NCBI RefSeq assembly: GCF_001570585.1
Contig: NZ_BBXF01000001.1
Coordinates: 923,691-987,690, forward strand
Source of the DNA: Herbidospora daliensis
GTDB taxonomy: Bacteria; Actinomycetota; Actinomycetes; Streptosporangiales; Streptosporangiaceae
Reading direction: 5' to 3'
Length of the DNA stretch: 64,000 nucleotides
The number at the start of each line of letters is the position of its first letter. Within the stretch, counting starts at the first letter, position 1. A program made the position numbers and the translations under genes. Of the stretch, positions 62,541 to 64,000 are shown piece after piece. The notes beneath the pieces are model-generated. The model searched no databases, had not been told where the DNA came from, and was given only the letters and a program-made list of their open reading frames with translations.

Positions 62541-63936
62541 GCCGCCATTCTGCCCGGGGATCCAGGTGGTCGAGAATCCGGGCGGCCGCCATGCGGGCGG
62601 TCGCGGCCGTGGCCGGGATGCCGACGCCGTCGTAGGCCGCCCCGCACACGGCCAGGCCGGGGACCGCCGCCACCGCCGCGCGCACGCGGGCGACCCGGTC
62701 GTTGTGGCCGACGTCGTACTGCGGCAGCGCGCCGCCCCAGCGGGTGACCCGGGTGTCGGCCGGGAGGCCGCGTACCCCCATGATCTCGGTCATCTCGTTC
62801 ATGGCCAGCGCGACCAGCTCGGCGTCGTCGCGCTGGAGCAGCCGCTCCTCGCCCAGGCGGCCGAGGGAGCAGCGGACGAAGACGTAGCCGTGGCCGCCCA
62901 GGTGGGGCCACTTCACGCTGGAGAAGGTGACCGCCTTCACCGCGCGGCCCTCGACGGGCGGGGTGAGGTAGCCGCTGCCGCTCGGGACCTGCGGGAACGC
63001 CTCGATCGGGTAGGCGAGGGTGACGATCGCCATGCTGGCGTACTCGATCCTGGCCAGTTCGGCGGCGGCCTTGGGCACCTCGCGGTCGAGCAGGCGGGCG
63101 GCCGGGGTCGCCGGCACGGCCACCACGACCGCGTCGGCGTCGAGGGTGTGCTCGTCGCGGGTGGGGCCGGTGGTGAGCCGCCAGCCGGAGGGCGTACGGG
63201 ACAACTCCCGGACCATCACCCCGGTGCGGACCTGCGCGCCCGACGCGGCGGCCAGCGCGGGCGGCAGGCTGCCCATCCCGTTCTTCAGCGAGGTGAACAC
63301 GTGGCCGGGGTTCTGCGGGGCGGCGCCGGTGATCTCGCGCACGGCCCGCAGCAGCGACGCCTCCGACCGGGCCGCCGCGGCCACCGCCGGCATGGTCGCC
63401 TCAAGGGAGAGCCGGTCGGCGAACCCGGCGTAGACGCCGCCGAGCAGCGGCTCGACCAGCCGGTCGACCACCTCGTCGCCCATGCGGGCCCGGATGTAGG
63501 AGCCGACCGAGACGTCGGTCGTCACGAGGGTCGCGGGCAGCACCTGGTCGAGCGGCACCCGGGCCAGCCCCGCCGGTGACAGCACCCCCGAGCGGGCCAG
63601 CGCCACCAGGTCGGACGGCACGCCCATGACCTGGCCCTTCGGCATCGGCCGCAACTCGCCCCGCGACAGGATGGACGCGCTGGTGGTGCCGGGGTCGACC
63701 AGGTCGCCGCCGAGCCCCGCCAGGCGGGCCAGCTCGACGCCCTCGGGGCGGCGGGCCAGCAGGGCCTCGGCGCCCGCGTCGACCGGCACCCCGGCCACGT
63801 CGGTGGCGACCAGCTTGCCGCCGATCCGGGCCGCGCCGTCGAGCACGGTCACCCTGATCCGGTCGTTCCTCAGGTGCCATGCGGCGGCCAGGCCGGCGAT
63901 GCCGCCGCCCACGACGACCACGTGAAAGCGCTCCAT
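62506..63936 (-). CDS. hemG: Coproporphyrinogen/protoporphyrinogen oxidase
   Basis: About 476 aa from ATG 63936 ([22 protein letters not shown], the FAD dinucleotide fold). [26 protein letters not shown] and [18 protein letters not shown] are typical of the HemY-type oxidase, which in actinobacteria oxidises coproporphyrinogen III for the HemQ route. A TAGGGT hexamer (minus strand 63949-63944) lies 7 nt before the ATG, so the transcript may start at the codon. Upstream haem genes would lie outside the window. Confidence 0.9.
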   Translation of the reverse strand: MERFHVVVVGGGIAGLAAAWHLRNDRIRVTVLDGAARIGGKLVATDVAGVPVDAGAEALLARRPEGVELARLAGLGGDLVDPGTTSASILSRGELRPMPKGQVMGVPSDLVALARSGVLSPAGLARVPLDQVLPATLVTTDVSVGSYIRARMGDEVVDRLVEPLLGGVYAGFADRLSLEATMPAVAAAARSEASLLRAVREITGAAPQNPGHVFTSLKNGMGSLPPALAAASGAQVRTGVMVRELSRTPSGWRLTTGPTRDEHTLDADAVVVAVPATPAARLLDREVPKAAAELARIEYASMAIVTLAYPIEAFPQVPSGSGYLTPPVEGRAVKAVTFSSVKWPHLGGHGYVFVRCSLGRLGEERLLQRDDAELVALAMNEMTEIMGVRGLPADTRVTRWGGALPQYDVGHNDRVARVRAAVAAVPGLAVCGAAYDGVGIPATAATARMAAARILDHLDPRAEWRHDGRHPAAQGA

Positions 63937-64000
63937 GACCATCACCCTAAGGCCGTGACTGAGTCGTGACGCGCCGCGCAAAACCGTTCACGCACGGCGG

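Overview
This is a GC-rich, gene-dense chromosomal window from an actinomycete. Supporting signs are a WhiB-family regulator, HemQ-type haem synthesis, an IdeR/DmdR-type iron box, SigR-like promoters, a PknB-type kinase, abundant GTG starts with GTGA/ATGA start-stop overlaps, and several apparently leaderless genes. A Streptosporangiales-like host is plausible but cannot be proved from the sequence. I see no rRNA, tRNA, insertion sequence, prophage or CRISPR array.

Layout. 1-9.3 kb: a partial gene, a hydantoinase/oxoprolinase pair (hyuA-hyuB), a DsbA/FrnE-like oxidoreductase, a CoxG-like protein, a polysaccharide deacetylase lipoprotein and a PadR-VOC pair. 9.3-12 kb: cydAB behind a dense control region (hairpins, a Rex-like site, a CTAC/GTAG array). 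12-22.7 kb: a purine-catabolism-like block made of a three-subunit molybdenum hydroxylase, an NCS2 permease, PucR and, divergently, AllH plus a fused AllF-AllG protein, together an oxamate carbamoyltransferase candidate. A 99-bp relic of a second pucR 3' end lies behind pucR. 22.8-32.4 kb: PknB-type kinase, MFS transporter, Pol I-like polymerase, metallophosphoesterase, and an alkyl-DHAP-synthase-like oxidase divergent from glpD. 32.4-36.6 kb: an iron-box-controlled sucrase/ferredoxin-like protein, whiB, an orphan second cydB, a phosphoribosyltransferase and rsgA. 36.8-42.8 kb: glyA behind a ZTP riboswitch, a YihY-family protein, and a sulfate-assimilation operon (sulfite reductase, 50-aa zinc ribbon, cysH, sirohydrochlorin chelatase) behind a leaderless Cys-containing leader peptide and attenuator.

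42.7-50 kb: two ECF sigma factors with partners, DUF1707 and DedA proteins, an ankyrin/HEAT protein and an AidB-like acyl-CoA dehydrogenase. 50-54.2 kb: a guanidine-I riboswitch, a GdmH-like guanidine hydrolase and an ABC transporter with an unknown 76-aa protein inside the operon. 54.2-64 kb: OsmC, a DNA-repair-flavoured set (LigC-like ligase, RibD-like reductase, LigD polymerase domain), glgX, msrB, hemQ and hemG.

The strongest points for follow-up are the guanidine operon, the AllFG fusion with AllH, the leaderless leader-peptide attenuator in front of sulfite reductase, and the pucR relic whose differences from the intact copy are all synonymous.
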